Positions 16,114-24,546 of a stretch of 64,000 nt of DNA are shown here, piece by piece. A program made the position numbers and the translations under genes. The stretch comes from Zhongshania aliphaticivorans (GTDB lineage Bacteria; Pseudomonadota; Gammaproteobacteria; Pseudomonadales; Spongiibacteraceae): positions 143,519-207,518 of the forward strand of contig NZ_CACSIJ010000014.1 of NCBI RefSeq assembly GCF_902705855.1, written 5' to 3'. Position 1 is the stretch's first letter; each line of letters starts with the position of its first letter. The notes under the pieces are model-generated. The model was not told where the DNA came from. It worked only from the letters and a program-made list of their open reading frames with translations, and did no database searches.

Positions 16114-17388
16114 TTGACGAAAGCGACGGGGCAGGTACATCAACAGATTGAGGCGCTATATCGGTCTGAGTCGCGCCGTGTATTTGCGACCTTGCTGCGT
16201 CTGCTTGGCGACTTTCAATTGGCTGACGAGGCCTTGCAAGACGCGTTTACCGCTGCGCTAAAGCAGTGGCCTCTTGACGGTGTGCCGGCAAATCCTCGGG
16301 CGTGGTTGGTGTCTACGGGACGATTTAAAGCCATAGACGGACTGCGCCGTCAGTCGCGCTTTGTGCAGGGTATTGACGAGTTTGCCGACCAGCTTGAAGT
16401 AGATACCCCAGATTTTGTCGCCTACGCGGATGAGGACATTGAGGATGACCGTCTGCGACTTATCTTTACCTGTTGCCACCCCGCTCTTGCTGAAGAAAGC
16501 CGCGTTGCACTGACGCTACGCGAAGTCTGCGGGCTGACGACGGAAGAAATCGCCAGCGCCTTTCTCAGTCGGCCCACCACCATTGCCCAGCGCATTGTGC
16601 GCGCCAAAGCAAAAATCCGCGACGCGAATATCCCCTACCAAATACCCAGTGCGGCGGAATTGCCGGAACGTATGAGTGCGGTATTGCAGGTGCTTTACCT
16701 GATGTACAACGAGGGATATTCGGCGTCGTCTGGGGCGAATGTAACGCGGGCGGATGTATCCACTGAGGCAATTCGCTTGGCGGAGTTATTGTTAGATTTG
16801 AATCGAGATAGCAATGCCGACACGGAAATAGCCGGGCTGCTCGCGCTCATGTTGTTGCAAGAGTCGCGTCGTGCCGCTCGCAGCGACGCGCAGGGCGAAT
16901 TGGTGCTGATGGCGGATCAAGATCGCCGTCTTTGGAATCGCGACTATATCGACAAGGGTGTGGTCCTAGTGCGCCGCGCTCTCAAAGATGGCCGTTTCGG
17001 CCCCTACTCTATTCAAGCCGCTATAGCTGCAATTCACGCCGAATCGGTTTCGGCAGAAACCACTGACTGGGCTGAAATTGTAGGTCTGTACGACGTTCTG
17101 CTGAGGGTCAATGCCAGTCCGGTTATTGCCCTGAATCGCGCGGTTGCCCTTGGAATGCGTGACGGCCCAGCAGCGGGGGCAATGGCCGTTGATGAGATTT
17201 ATGAACGCGGTGACTTGGCGGACTACCACCTTTTACACGCCGCGCGGGCCGACTTTAATCGTCAGCTTGGGCAGTATCAGGCAGCCTTGGTGGCTTACCA
17301 AGCGGCGCTTGGCTATGCCCAGCAAATGCCAGAAATTCGATTTTTAGAAAAGCGTATTGCCGAAATGCGCGCGAAATTAACGAAATAA
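16114..17388 (+). CDS. ECF42-type RNA polymerase sigma factor with C-terminal helical extension
   Basis: A 424-residue sigma factor. Region 2 (about 10-85) includes LYRSESRRVFATLLRLLGDF, LADEALQDAFTAAL and PRAWLVSTGRFKAIDGLRR; region 4 (about 120-170) includes CHPALAEESRVALTLREVCG, LTTEEIASAFLS and the recognition helix TIAQRIVRAKAKIRD. The last 230 residues are a helical, TPR-like domain (DUF6596 type) with LLLDLNRDSNADTEIAGLLA and YDVLLRVNASPVIALNRAVA. This layout defines the ECF42 group, which is usually encoded beside DGPF (YciI-like) proteins, as here, and lacks a classical anti-sigma factor. The start is a TTG at 16114 with a poor ribosome site and is not certain. Confidence 0.93.
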   Translation: MTKATGQVHQQIEALYRSESRRVFATLLRLLGDFQLADEALQDAFTAALKQWPLDGVPANPRAWLVSTGRFKAIDGLRRQSRFVQGIDEFADQLEVDTPDFVAYADEDIEDDRLRLIFTCCHPALAEESRVALTLREVCGLTTEEIASAFLSRPTTIAQRIVRAKAKIRDANIPYQIPSAAELPERMSAVLQVLYLMYNEGYSASSGANVTRADVSTEAIRLAELLLDLNRDSNADTEIAGLLALMLLQESRRAARSDAQGELVLMADQDRRLWNRDYIDKGVVLVRRALKDGRFGPYSIQAAIAAIHAESVSAETTDWAEIVGLYDVLLRVNASPVIALNRAVALGMRDGPAAGAMAVDEIYERGDLADYHLLHAARADFNRQLGQYQAALVAYQAALGYAQQMPEIRFLEKRIAEMRAKLTK

Positions 17389-17461
17389 TATTGGGCTTGT
17401 TGTCGATTTAGACGGCCCCAATTCGACTAGGATAAGAACAGGTATTTAGAGGGCAAAATTC

Positions 17462-17797
17462 ATGAAGTATTTATGTTTAGTTTACGGCGAAGAAGCAAAA
17501 ATAGCAGCGATGGACGACGCTGAGTGCATGTCCTGCGCTGAGGGTTTAGTAGAGAGCGGTCATTTCATTGCCGGCGAAGCACTACAACCGGTGGAGACGG
17601 CGACTACTTTGCGTATTCGCAATGGCAAAGTTTCTTATACCGATGGCCCCTTCGCTGAAACCAAGGAGCAGTTAGCGGGATTTTATTTGCTAGATGCTCG
17701 CGACCTTAACGAGGCGCTAGACAAGGCGGCAAAAATTCCACCGGCCCGTGTCGGCTCCATAGAAGTGCGGCCAATACGCGAGTTACAGCCAGATTAG
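17462..17797 (+). CDS. YciI/DGPF-domain protein
   Basis: A 111-residue protein with the name-giving motif TDGPFAETKEQLAGFYLLDA at about residues 58-77, followed by helix NEALDKAAKIP and the end VGSIEVRPIREL. The fold is a ferredoxin-like dimer. DGPF proteins accompany ECF42 sigma factors and are thought to be targets or partners of them; no reaction is proven. The gene follows the sigma factor by about 70 bases in the same direction and overlaps the convergent acyltransferase stop by four bases. Confidence 0.93.
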   Translation: MKYLCLVYGEEAKIAAMDDAECMSCAEGLVESGHFIAGEALQPVETATTLRIRNGKVSYTDGPFAETKEQLAGFYLLDARDLNEALDKAAKIPPARVGSIEVRPIRELQPD

Positions 17798-18699
17798 GCG
17801 GGCTCAGTTTTGCCGTGAAGCTCGCCCAAGAGCTGATCTTTATGCGCCCATAATTCAGACACCCACTGCTGAAACTCGGCCCTAAACTGCTGATCGCTCA
17901 AATAATCACGGCTTAAAAAGCGGGGTGGAATGTTTTGTCGCTCTATACGAACCACTACTTTGCGTATTCTGCCACACAGAAAATGCCAAAAGCTGCGGTC
18001 ATCGCTGGGGTAGTGAATCGTAATATTTAAGAGGGTGTGCAACTGCTCCCCCATTGCCCCCAGCACAAAGGCCGCGCCGCCGGCCTTGGGTTTGAGCAAG
18101 TACTGATACGGCGACTCTTGGCTGCGGTGTTTGTCTGGGGTGTAGCGGGTGCCCTCCATAAAATTAAACACCGTGACCGGGGTGTATTTAAACTTCTCGC
18201 AGGCCTTGCGGGTGGTTTCTAAATCCTTGCCCTTCAATGCCGGATTCTTTTCGATCTCCGCCGCCGAATAGCGCCTCATAAACGGAAAATCCAGCGCCCA
18301 CCACGCCAAGCCAATCACCGGAACCCAGATAAGTTGTTGTTTAAGAAAGAATTTAAGCATTGGAATCTTACGGAATAGAGCCTTCTGCGCAACCAAAATA
18401 TCTGCCCACGACTGGTGATTACAGGTAACAAAATACCAGTCTTTGGGATCCAGCCCTTCAGCGCCGTCAATGTCCCATTCAATGTCATTAACGACACTGA
18501 GCAGCAAATTGTTAAAACCTACCCAGAGATTAGCAATCTCTATCGACACAATCGTAAACCAGCGGCGGGTGGTCGCCAGCGGAATAAGTAGCTTGAGCAT
18601 CGCTGCAAGAAATAAAAATGGGACTAGCATTAGCGTAGAGCAAATAATCAGCAGCATAATTAGGCTGCCGCGCACGAAGGGGGGAAGGAATGTCAGCAT
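17794..18699 (-). CDS. 1-acyl-glycerol-3-phosphate acyltransferase-like protein (YihG type)
   Basis: The preferred start is the ATG at 18699 (MLTFLPPFVRGSLIML), giving 301 residues; a longer frame from 18855 adds 52 residues that do not look conserved. The PlsC signatures are present: NHQSWADI (the HX4D motif) at about residue 90, then FPFMRRYS, FNFMEGTRYT (glycine-rich substrate loop) and KPKAGGAAFVLGAM. Two N-terminal membrane helices anchor it in the inner membrane. YihG-type proteins place acyl chains on lysophospholipids. It lies on the opposite strand inside the ECF42 gene group and overlaps the end of the first DGPF gene by four bases. Confidence 0.9.
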   Translation of the reverse strand: MLTFLPPFVRGSLIMLLIICSTLMLVPFLFLAAMLKLLIPLATTRRWFTIVSIEIANLWVGFNNLLLSVVNDIEWDIDGAEGLDPKDWYFVTCNHQSWADILVAQKALFRKIPMLKFFLKQQLIWVPVIGLAWWALDFPFMRRYSAAEIEKNPALKGKDLETTRKACEKFKYTPVTVFNFMEGTRYTPDKHRSQESPYQYLLKPKAGGAAFVLGAMGEQLHTLLNITIHYPSDDRSFWHFLCGRIRKVVVRIERQNIPPRFLSRDYLSDQQFRAEFQQWVSELWAHKDQLLGELHGKTEPA

Positions 18700-18900
18700 G
18701 GTTTCGTATCTGTAACTTTTATGATGTTTGCCATTGTAATGCCAATATTGGGTGTGAGTAAAAACTTTGCCAAATACTGTATACCGGCGCGATGTGACGA
18801 ACGGCAGATGGGGGGTGAGAAAAAATATTTTGTATAACCTGTCGAATTGACACATAGCCCTTCGACTAATGATAGAAATTGATTAATAAAGGAGTGATTT

Positions 18901-19329
18901 ATGAAATGTATCGTTTTAATGAAGGCGAGTGCCAGCAGCGAAGCGGGCGTAATGCCAAGTGAGCAGTTACTCACTGAGATGGGCGCCTTTAATGAAGAAT
19001 TGGTAAAGGCTGGCATTATGCTGAGTGGTGAGGGCTTACACCCAACTAAGACCGGTGTGCGGGTACACTTTGGTGAGGGCGAGTCTCACGCAGAGTACGG
19101 CCCGTTTGCTGAGGGTAAAGAACTAGTAGCGGGCTTTTGGATGTGGCAGGTGGCGTCGATGGAAGAAGCCATTACGTGGGCCAAACGCATTCCGAATACC
19201 GATGGCGAACATAGCAATGTCGAAATTCGTCCGGTATTTGAAGGCGAGGATTTTGGCGAAGAATTCACCCCAGAATTGCAAGAGCAAGAGGCGCGCTTAC
19301 GCGAGGCTATGGAGCAGCAACAACAATAG
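18901..19329 (+). CDS. Second YciI/DGPF-domain protein
   Basis: A 142-residue relative of the protein at 17462. It starts MKCIVLMKASASSEAG, has the variant motif AEYGPFAEGKELVAGFWMW in place of DGPF, and a conserved IRPVFE region after the EEAITWAKRIP helix. A glutamate- and glutamine-rich tail (ending EAMEQQQQ) is added. A good AAGGAG site lies eight bases before the ATG. It is the first of three closely spaced genes (DGPF, VOC, DUF1428) that look like one transcript and belong to the ECF42 neighbourhood. Confidence 0.92.
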   Translation: MKCIVLMKASASSEAGVMPSEQLLTEMGAFNEELVKAGIMLSGEGLHPTKTGVRVHFGEGESHAEYGPFAEGKELVAGFWMWQVASMEEAITWAKRIPNTDGEHSNVEIRPVFEGEDFGEEFTPELQEQEARLREAMEQQQQ

Positions 19330-19355
19330 TTTGAATGGAACTTAGGAGAGCAAAA

Positions 19356-19787
19356 ATGAAAATTAATCCCTATTTGAATTTTTCCGGTAATTGCCGGCAA
19401 GCCTTTGAATTCTATGCTGCGTGTTTTGATCTTGAACCAGTGATTATGGCGGTGGCAGAAACTCCAGCGGCGGAACATTTCCCCGCCGACAGTCAGCACC
19501 ATGTCATGCATGCACAAATTGATAACGGCGATGGCTTAATCTTAATGGGTTGCGATGCCCCCGCCGAAATGTATGAGCGGCCCGCCGGTAGCAGCGTAGC
19601 GATTCAAGCAGATACGATTGCTGAAGCCGAGCGTATTTTTGCGGCACTGTCTGAGGGTGGCAATATCACCATGCCAATAGCAGAAACCTTCTGGTCTCAG
19701 CGCTTTGGTTCCTTTGTCGATAAATTTGGTATTTCGTGGATGGTAAATGGGCCTGCGCCGCTTGGGGTTGAGCCAGACTGTGCTTAG
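19356..19787 (+). CDS. VOC/PhnB-like glyoxalase-fold protein
   Basis: The ATG at 19356 follows GGAGAG by six bases; an upstream in-frame start at 19335 is less likely. The 143-residue product starts MKINPYLNFSGNCRQAFEFY, the standard opening of PhnB-like proteins of the vicinal-oxygen-chelate fold, and has MHAQIDNGDGLILMGCD, VAIQADTIAEAERIF and the end FGSFVDKFGISWMVN. Members are commonly encoded with ECF42/DGPF genes. Metal ligands and substrate are unknown. Confidence 0.92.
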   Translation: MKINPYLNFSGNCRQAFEFYAACFDLEPVIMAVAETPAAEHFPADSQHHVMHAQIDNGDGLILMGCDAPAEMYERPAGSSVAIQADTIAEAERIFAALSEGGNITMPIAETFWSQRFGSFVDKFGISWMVNGPAPLGVEPDCA

Positions 19788-19808
19788 ATAATTGCGGAGA
19801 TAAAAGTG

Positions 19809-20168
19809 ATGAACTACGTAGATGGTTTTGTGTTGCCTGTGCCAGAAAAAAACTTGGATGCCTATTTTGAAATAGCCAAGACCGCGGGTGAAATTTGGAA
19901 GGAGCTTGGTGCGCTAGAGTATATGGAGTGTGTCGCCGACGACGTAAAAACCGGCGTGCACACTTCGTTTCCGCAAAGCGTTAAGCTAGAAGAGGGCGAA
20001 GTGGTGGTCTTCTCTTACATTGTTTACACCTCGCGCGAAGATCGCGATCGAATTAACGAGGCGGTCATGAAGGATCCGAGAATGCAGGCGATGATGGGCC
20101 CAGATATGATGCCATTTGATGGCAAACGGATGATTTTCGGTGGTTTCAAAGCGCGGGTAGCTTTATAG
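19809..20168 (+). CDS. DUF1428 family protein
   Basis: A 119-residue protein (ATG at 19809; a GTG immediately before it is also possible) starting MNYVDGFVLPVPEKNLDAYF, with GALEYMECVADDV, VVVFSYIVYTSREDRDR and the end PFDGKRMIFGGFKARV, all characteristic of DUF1428. The fold is a dimeric alpha-beta barrel related to YciI. It closes the DGPF-VOC-DUF1428 row after the ECF42 sigma factor. No activity is known. Confidence 0.92.
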   Translation: MNYVDGFVLPVPEKNLDAYFEIAKTAGEIWKELGALEYMECVADDVKTGVHTSFPQSVKLEEGEVVVFSYIVYTSREDRDRINEAVMKDPRMQAMMGPDMMPFDGKRMIFGGFKARVAL

Positions 20169-20252
20169 CTAGCCACATTTCCTTTTGCACCAGACGACAA
20201 AGCTTGGTAGCTTCAAAGGCAAGTAGCTTTTTGTCTATGCAGAAGGTGATCA

Positions 20253-21644
20253 ATGCCGTTTAGCGTCAACCTAGGTCATCAGCATTATGTTTTTGGCGAC
20301 CTAAAAACCTTGCTCGCCAAGGCGACCCCTGCCCGCTCTGGCGATGTGCTTGCCGGCATCGCCGCCAGCAGCAGTGAAGAGCGTGTTGCGGCGCAATATG
20401 CCTTGGCCGATTTGCCCCTTCGTCATTTTCTGAATGACCTTGTTATTCCCTACGAAGATGACGAAGTAACGCGGCTGATTATCGATAGTCACGATTCCCA
20501 AGCCTTCGCCCCCGTTTCCCAATTAAGTGTTGGCGAATTTCGCGATTACTTGCTATCAGATGCGACCACGACAGAATCGCTGCGCCAATTGGCGCCGGGC
20601 TTAACACCCGAAATGGTCGCGGCGGTGAGTAAATTAATGCGGGTGCAAGACCTTATTCTTGTTGCCAAAAAGTGTGAGGTGGTCACGCGCTTTCGCAATA
20701 CCCTCGGTCTTGCCAATCATTTTTCAACGCGTTTGCAACCCAACCACCCCACCGACGACGCAGCGGGAATTGCGGCGAGCATCGTTGACGGTTTGTTATA
20801 CGCCAGTGGTGATGCGGTCATCGGTATAAATCCTGCGTCAGATAACACCCAAACCGTGTCGCGCTTATTGTATTTATTAGAAGATGTGATTACCCGTTTT
20901 GACATTCCCACCCAGTCCTGTGTGCTTACCCACGTTACCACTACGTTGGAATTGATTAATCAGGGCGCGCCGGTCGATTTGGTATTTCAGTCTATTACTG
21001 GCACAGAGGCGGCAAATAACAGCTTTGGTGTGAATCTATCAATATTGGCGGAGGCTCATGCGGCTGCGCAATCTTTGCAGCGTGGCACCGTGGGTAACAA
21101 TGTAATGTATTTTGAAACTGGGCAAGGTAGCGCGCTGTCTGCCAATGCGCATCACGGCGTTGATCAGCAGACCTTAGAAACCCGTGCCTATGCCGTGGCG
21201 CGAGCATTTTCACCGCTGCTAGTAAACACCGTGGTGGGCTTTATTGGCCCAGAATATTTGTACAACGGTAAGCAGATTATTCGTGCGGGTTTAGAAGACC
21301 ACTTCTGTGGAAAATTGCTGGGCCTGCCCATGGGTTGTGATATTTGCTACACCAATCACGCCGAAGCAGATCAGGATGATATGGACATGCTGCTTACCCA
21401 GTTCGTGGCGGCGGGCGGTAATTTCATTATGGGCATACCCGGTGCCGACGACATTATGCTCAACTATCAAACAACCTCATTTCATGACGCACTTTATATT
21501 CGCCGCCTTTTAAACTTGCCGCCAGCGCCGGAGTTTTTTCAGTGGCTGCAAAGCTCAAATATTATGGACAGTCAGGGTGCGTTGTTTTCCGGTGAATTGC
21601 CGGCGCGTTTTGCTCAGGCGCTTTCTTTGAAGGGGCAGGCATGA
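20253..21644 (+). CDS. eutB: Ethanolamine ammonia-lyase large subunit
   Basis: EutB is the catalytic barrel subunit of the adenosylcobalamin-dependent enzyme that splits ethanolamine into acetaldehyde and ammonia. The 463-residue product has normal length and family segments VNLGHQHYVFGDLKTLLAKA, NTLGLANHFSTRLQPNHP, MYFETGQGSALSANAHHGVD and LPMGCDICYTNHAEADQDD. An AGAAGG site precedes the ATG. It overlaps eutC by four bases (ATGA). No microcompartment, regulator or reactivase genes are adjacent, so this is the short form of the pathway that uses ethanolamine mainly as nitrogen or carbon source in the cytosol. Confidence 0.97.
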   Translation: MPFSVNLGHQHYVFGDLKTLLAKATPARSGDVLAGIAASSSEERVAAQYALADLPLRHFLNDLVIPYEDDEVTRLIIDSHDSQAFAPVSQLSVGEFRDYLLSDATTTESLRQLAPGLTPEMVAAVSKLMRVQDLILVAKKCEVVTRFRNTLGLANHFSTRLQPNHPTDDAAGIAASIVDGLLYASGDAVIGINPASDNTQTVSRLLYLLEDVITRFDIPTQSCVLTHVTTTLELINQGAPVDLVFQSITGTEAANNSFGVNLSILAEAHAAAQSLQRGTVGNNVMYFETGQGSALSANAHHGVDQQTLETRAYAVARAFSPLLVNTVVGFIGPEYLYNGKQIIRAGLEDHFCGKLLGLPMGCDICYTNHAEADQDDMDMLLTQFVAAGGNFIMGIPGADDIMLNYQTTSFHDALYIRRLLNLPPAPEFFQWLQSSNIMDSQGALFSGELPARFAQALSLKGQA

Positions 21645-22450
21645 AAGAGCTGAATACACAGAGAGATGTATGGCAGGTGCTGCGAGAATACACCCCAGCG
21701 CGTATTGCCCAAGGTCGTGTAGGGGTGTCACTGCCGACGAGGGCGAATTTACTATTTCAACTCGACCACGCCCGAGCCCGCGACGCCGTGCACTGCCCTT
21801 TTAATGCTGCCCAATTTGCCAGAGATTACCGCGCCAAGTTTTCTGCTGAGCAGGCGGCCTTAATACTACAAAGCGAGGCCGCAGATCGCGCGCAGTATTT
21901 GCAGCGCCCAGATCTTGGTCGCCGGCTAGCAGATGCCCAATGGCATAAGCTAAGACAAACCGCGAATGATGCCCAGCCTTTTGATATTGCGATAGTCGTG
22001 GCGGATGGTCTGTCGTCGGCAGCCGTCGAGCATCATGCTCTGGCTCTATTGGAATTCATTGTTCCCGCAATGCATGCACAAAACCTTAGACTTGCACCGC
22101 TGAGTATTGCAACTCAGGCGCGGGTCGCCTTAGGCGATGATATTGGTGAGGCACTAAAGGCGCGTTTAGTCGTTGTGCTCATTGGCGAGCGCCCAGGCTT
22201 GAGCTCACCGGACAGCTTGGGTGCGTACATCACCTATGCGCCACAGCGAGCTTGCACCGACGCTCAGCGCAATTGCATTTCAAATATTCGTAATGGTGGC
22301 CTTAGCTACCAACAAGCTTGCGATACGGCCATGTATCTCATTACCACTGCCTTAAAAAAATCGCTGACAGGCGTTGGTTTAAAAGACGAGTCTGTATTGC
22401 TAGAGGGACAGACTACAAAACATATCCCATTCTTTAGATCGTCTAAGTAA
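21641..22450 (+). CDS. eutC: Ethanolamine ammonia-lyase small subunit
   Basis: The 269-residue partner of EutB helps bind the cobalamin cofactor. Signatures are TPARIAQGRVGVSLPTRANL at the start, FQLDHARARDAVHCPF, DIAIVVADGLSSAAVEHHAL, VLIGERPGLSSPDSLGAYIT and the end CISNIRNGGLSY. The start overlaps the eutB stop (ATGA), ensuring coupled synthesis. No cobalamin riboswitch was seen upstream of the pair. Confidence 0.97.
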   Translation: MKELNTQRDVWQVLREYTPARIAQGRVGVSLPTRANLLFQLDHARARDAVHCPFNAAQFARDYRAKFSAEQAALILQSEAADRAQYLQRPDLGRRLADAQWHKLRQTANDAQPFDIAIVVADGLSSAAVEHHALALLEFIVPAMHAQNLRLAPLSIATQARVALGDDIGEALKARLVVVLIGERPGLSSPDSLGAYITYAPQRACTDAQRNCISNIRNGGLSYQQACDTAMYLITTALKKSLTGVGLKDESVLLEGQTTKHIPFFRSSK

Positions 22451-22611
22451 GCTTTTTCACCCATTTACCGAACCTAAATATCATAGGGATAAGCCCGTAT
22501 GGGACAGCCTACGGCTGAGGGTCACAATGTCACAACGATTCAAAATGTTCACAGCGATAAATTTTGACGCCAAATAAGGCGCCGAAGGATGGCTTATGTT
22601 GAGGTGCAGTA

Positions 22612-23595
22612 GTGGAAATCCCCCGAACACCAGATAATGAGAGCAAGCGCTTAGCCTCTCTGCAATCGCTGAACATTTTAGACACGCCCTTTGAAGAGCG
22701 CTTTGACCGCATTACACGTTTTGCCAGCCAATTATTTGATGTTCCCATCGCCCTAGTCAGCTTAATTGACCACGACCGCCAGTGGTTTAAGTCGGCGCAG
22801 GGCTTGGACGTGCGAGAAACCTCGCGGGCTATCTCCTTTTGCGGCCACACCATATTAAGCCGCAAAATTATGAGCACCGCAGATGCGCGTGTTGATGAAC
22901 GTTTTTTCGATAACCCCCTAGTTTTAGGCGACCCTCATATTCGCTTTTATGCGGGTTGTCCTCTCCTAGCAGAAGATGGCAGCGCGCTGGGCACCTTGTG
23001 TCTTATCGACCGTCGCCCACGAGTGTTAAGCCAAGACGATCTCGATGTGTTTAGAGATCTTGCTTTAATTATTGAGCGAGAAATTATTCGTCCAGAATTC
23101 GACATCTTGGATGAGGTCACCAGCATCAGCACCCGTAATAGCTTTTCGGTACTGGCAGAAAAAGGCCTTGATTTATGTGCCCGTCGTAATATTTCGGCAT
23201 CTTTGGTTTTTTTAGAGTTAGATGTTGTTGAAAATAAAAATGAAACAGAAAACGCGGAGCGCAATAAAATGCTCATGCGATTTAGTGAATGTTTGAATGC
23301 TGACCTAGAGCAATCTGCCCTAGTGGCGAGAGTGGGCGAGAATCAATTTTCTGCACTCTTAGTTGACACGTCGGCAGCTGAAGCAGAATTGGCAGTGATG
23401 AAATTTAAAACCAGGATTGATGAACTAAACCGCCATGAAGAATCAGGGTTGCAATTAGCAATCAGTCACGGCGTCGCCGAATTTAATTCTGGCAAGCATT
23501 CTACCGTAGAAAAGTTGATCACAGATGCTGATTTAATTATGTATGATAATAAGAAACAAAAGCGTTATGCCGCAATGAAAAGTGAATGTATCTAG
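22612..23595 (+). CDS. GAF domain protein with degenerate GGDEF-like domain
   Basis: Translation probably starts at a GTG (22612), seven bases after GAGG. Residues about 1-160 are a GAF domain of the group found before diguanylate cyclases (RLASLQSLNILDTPFEERFD, VPIALVSLIDHDRQWFKSAQ, SFCGHTIL, FYAGCPLLAEDGSALGTLCL). Residues about 165-325 have GGDEF fold features (RNSFSVLAEKGL, ARVGENQFSALLVDTSAAEA, ISHGVAEF, DADLIMYDNKKQKRYA), but the GG(D/E)EF signature is replaced by GENQF, so cyclase activity is unlikely. It may bind a ligand in GAF and c-di-GMP or GTP in the second domain as a receptor. It stands alone after eutC. Confidence 0.88.
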   Translation: MEIPRTPDNESKRLASLQSLNILDTPFEERFDRITRFASQLFDVPIALVSLIDHDRQWFKSAQGLDVRETSRAISFCGHTILSRKIMSTADARVDERFFDNPLVLGDPHIRFYAGCPLLAEDGSALGTLCLIDRRPRVLSQDDLDVFRDLALIIEREIIRPEFDILDEVTSISTRNSFSVLAEKGLDLCARRNISASLVFLELDVVENKNETENAERNKMLMRFSECLNADLEQSALVARVGENQFSALLVDTSAAEAELAVMKFKTRIDELNRHEESGLQLAISHGVAEFNSGKHSTVEKLITDADLIMYDNKKQKRYAAMKSECI

Positions 23596-23740
23596 TAACA
23601 AATTTATTAAACAGATTTTAATTGCTAAGGTAGCCCAGTAATAACTTCACGCCCACATTGCTTTGTTGTAAAACCGCCGCTTTCGGCGTTACTATGTTTG
23701 CCATTCAAATATCCATCCCTTATTAAAATTGGGAGTTTGT

Positions 23741-24157
23741 ATGGCCGATATCCAATACCCTATCTCGGGTTCCTGTCAGTGTGGCAATGTGCGCTATCAG
23801 TTGCTGTCACCACCATTAAAGGTGATGGCCTGTCATTGCAAAGAGTGTCAAAAATTATCGACTAGCGCTTTTAGTCTCACTGCCTTAGTCACCGCAGATA
23901 CCGTCGTATTTGAGGGTGAGTTACAGCAGTGGGAGCGACTAGCGGAAAGCGGCAATAAAAACTATGCGAAGTTTTGCCCAGTTTGCGGAAATCGCATATA
24001 CCACTTTAATCCTGACCAGCCGGACGTGATTAAACTTAAACCGGCAAATTTGAGTGACACCAGAATTCTTCAGCCAGAAGCCCATATTTGGGTTAGCCAA
24101 AAGCAAGATTGGTTTCACATCCCTGATGACGTGCCGCAGTTCGACAAACAGCCTTAA
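23741..24157 (+). CDS. GFA family zinc protein (CENP-V/GFA domain)
   Basis: The ATG at 23741 lies five bases after GGGAG; an in-frame TTG at 23729 is rejected. The 138-residue product has the full set of zinc cysteines: GSCQCGNVRYQ, CHCKECQK and CPVCGNRIYHF. The domain is named after glutathione-dependent formaldehyde-activating enzyme, but most members have no known reaction. Two further GFA genes lie near 27.7 and 28.2 kb; this one is the most different of the three in context. It is followed after one base by a small lipoprotein gene. Confidence 0.92.
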   Translation: MADIQYPISGSCQCGNVRYQLLSPPLKVMACHCKECQKLSTSAFSLTALVTADTVVFEGELQQWERLAESGNKNYAKFCPVCGNRIYHFNPDQPDVIKLKPANLSDTRILQPEAHIWVSQKQDWFHIPDDVPQFDKQP

Positions 24158-24158
24158 T

Positions 24159-24377
24159 ATGACGGTACGGACGTTAACAAGCATTACCGCTATCGTGGCG
24201 TTGGCTAGTGCCAGCGCCTGCAGTAACAAGCGGATTTACGAGGCGAGCCATCAAAATCGTTTGCAGGAATGCGAAAAGCTACCCGCTAGCCAGCGGCAGA
24301 CTTGCAAGGCGGAATACAGCGAATCCTATGACGAGTATCGTCGTCGCTTAGCGGCAGAAAAACAGTCGCAGATGTAA
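24159..24377 (+). CDS. Small lipoprotein
   Basis: A 72-residue protein starting MTVRTLTSITAIVALASASA, with a lipobox ASAC and lipidation expected on the following cysteine. The mature part is short, charged and probably helical, with two cysteines (LQECEKLPASQRQTCKAEYS) that could form a disulfide and an arginine/glutamate-rich end. It starts one base after the GFA stop codon, so the two are coexpressed. The two-cysteine helical pattern resembles many small envelope lipoproteins in gammaproteobacteria; function unknown. Confidence 0.75.
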   Translation: MTVRTLTSITAIVALASASACSNKRIYEASHQNRLQECEKLPASQRQTCKAEYSESYDEYRRRLAAEKQSQM

Positions 24378-24546
24378 TGCGCTGCTTCTGCCCGGCCGCT
24401 GCGACATCATGTCACATTACCCAGTGTTTAAACTTTGCTAAAATACGCCGCCTGCTCAGCGCTGCGCGGGAGAGCTATGTGATTAGCCCCTCAGCCAAGT
24501 CGAGTTTAAAGCAGCTTTTTTGCCGCATACTAATGGGTCATCTCTT

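Noticed and set aside
20169-20252. Cobalamin riboswitch or microcompartment genes around eutBC
   Set aside because: The 84-base spacer is too short for a cobalamin riboswitch and no shell-protein gene occurs nearby.
22450-22611. Possible c-di-GMP (GEMM) riboswitch before the GAF/GGDEF-like gene
   Set aside because: The small stem CAGCC-TAC-GGCTG and nearby GGTCACAATGTCAC gave a first likeness, but the conserved tetraloop/receptor and joining regions of GEMM are not present.
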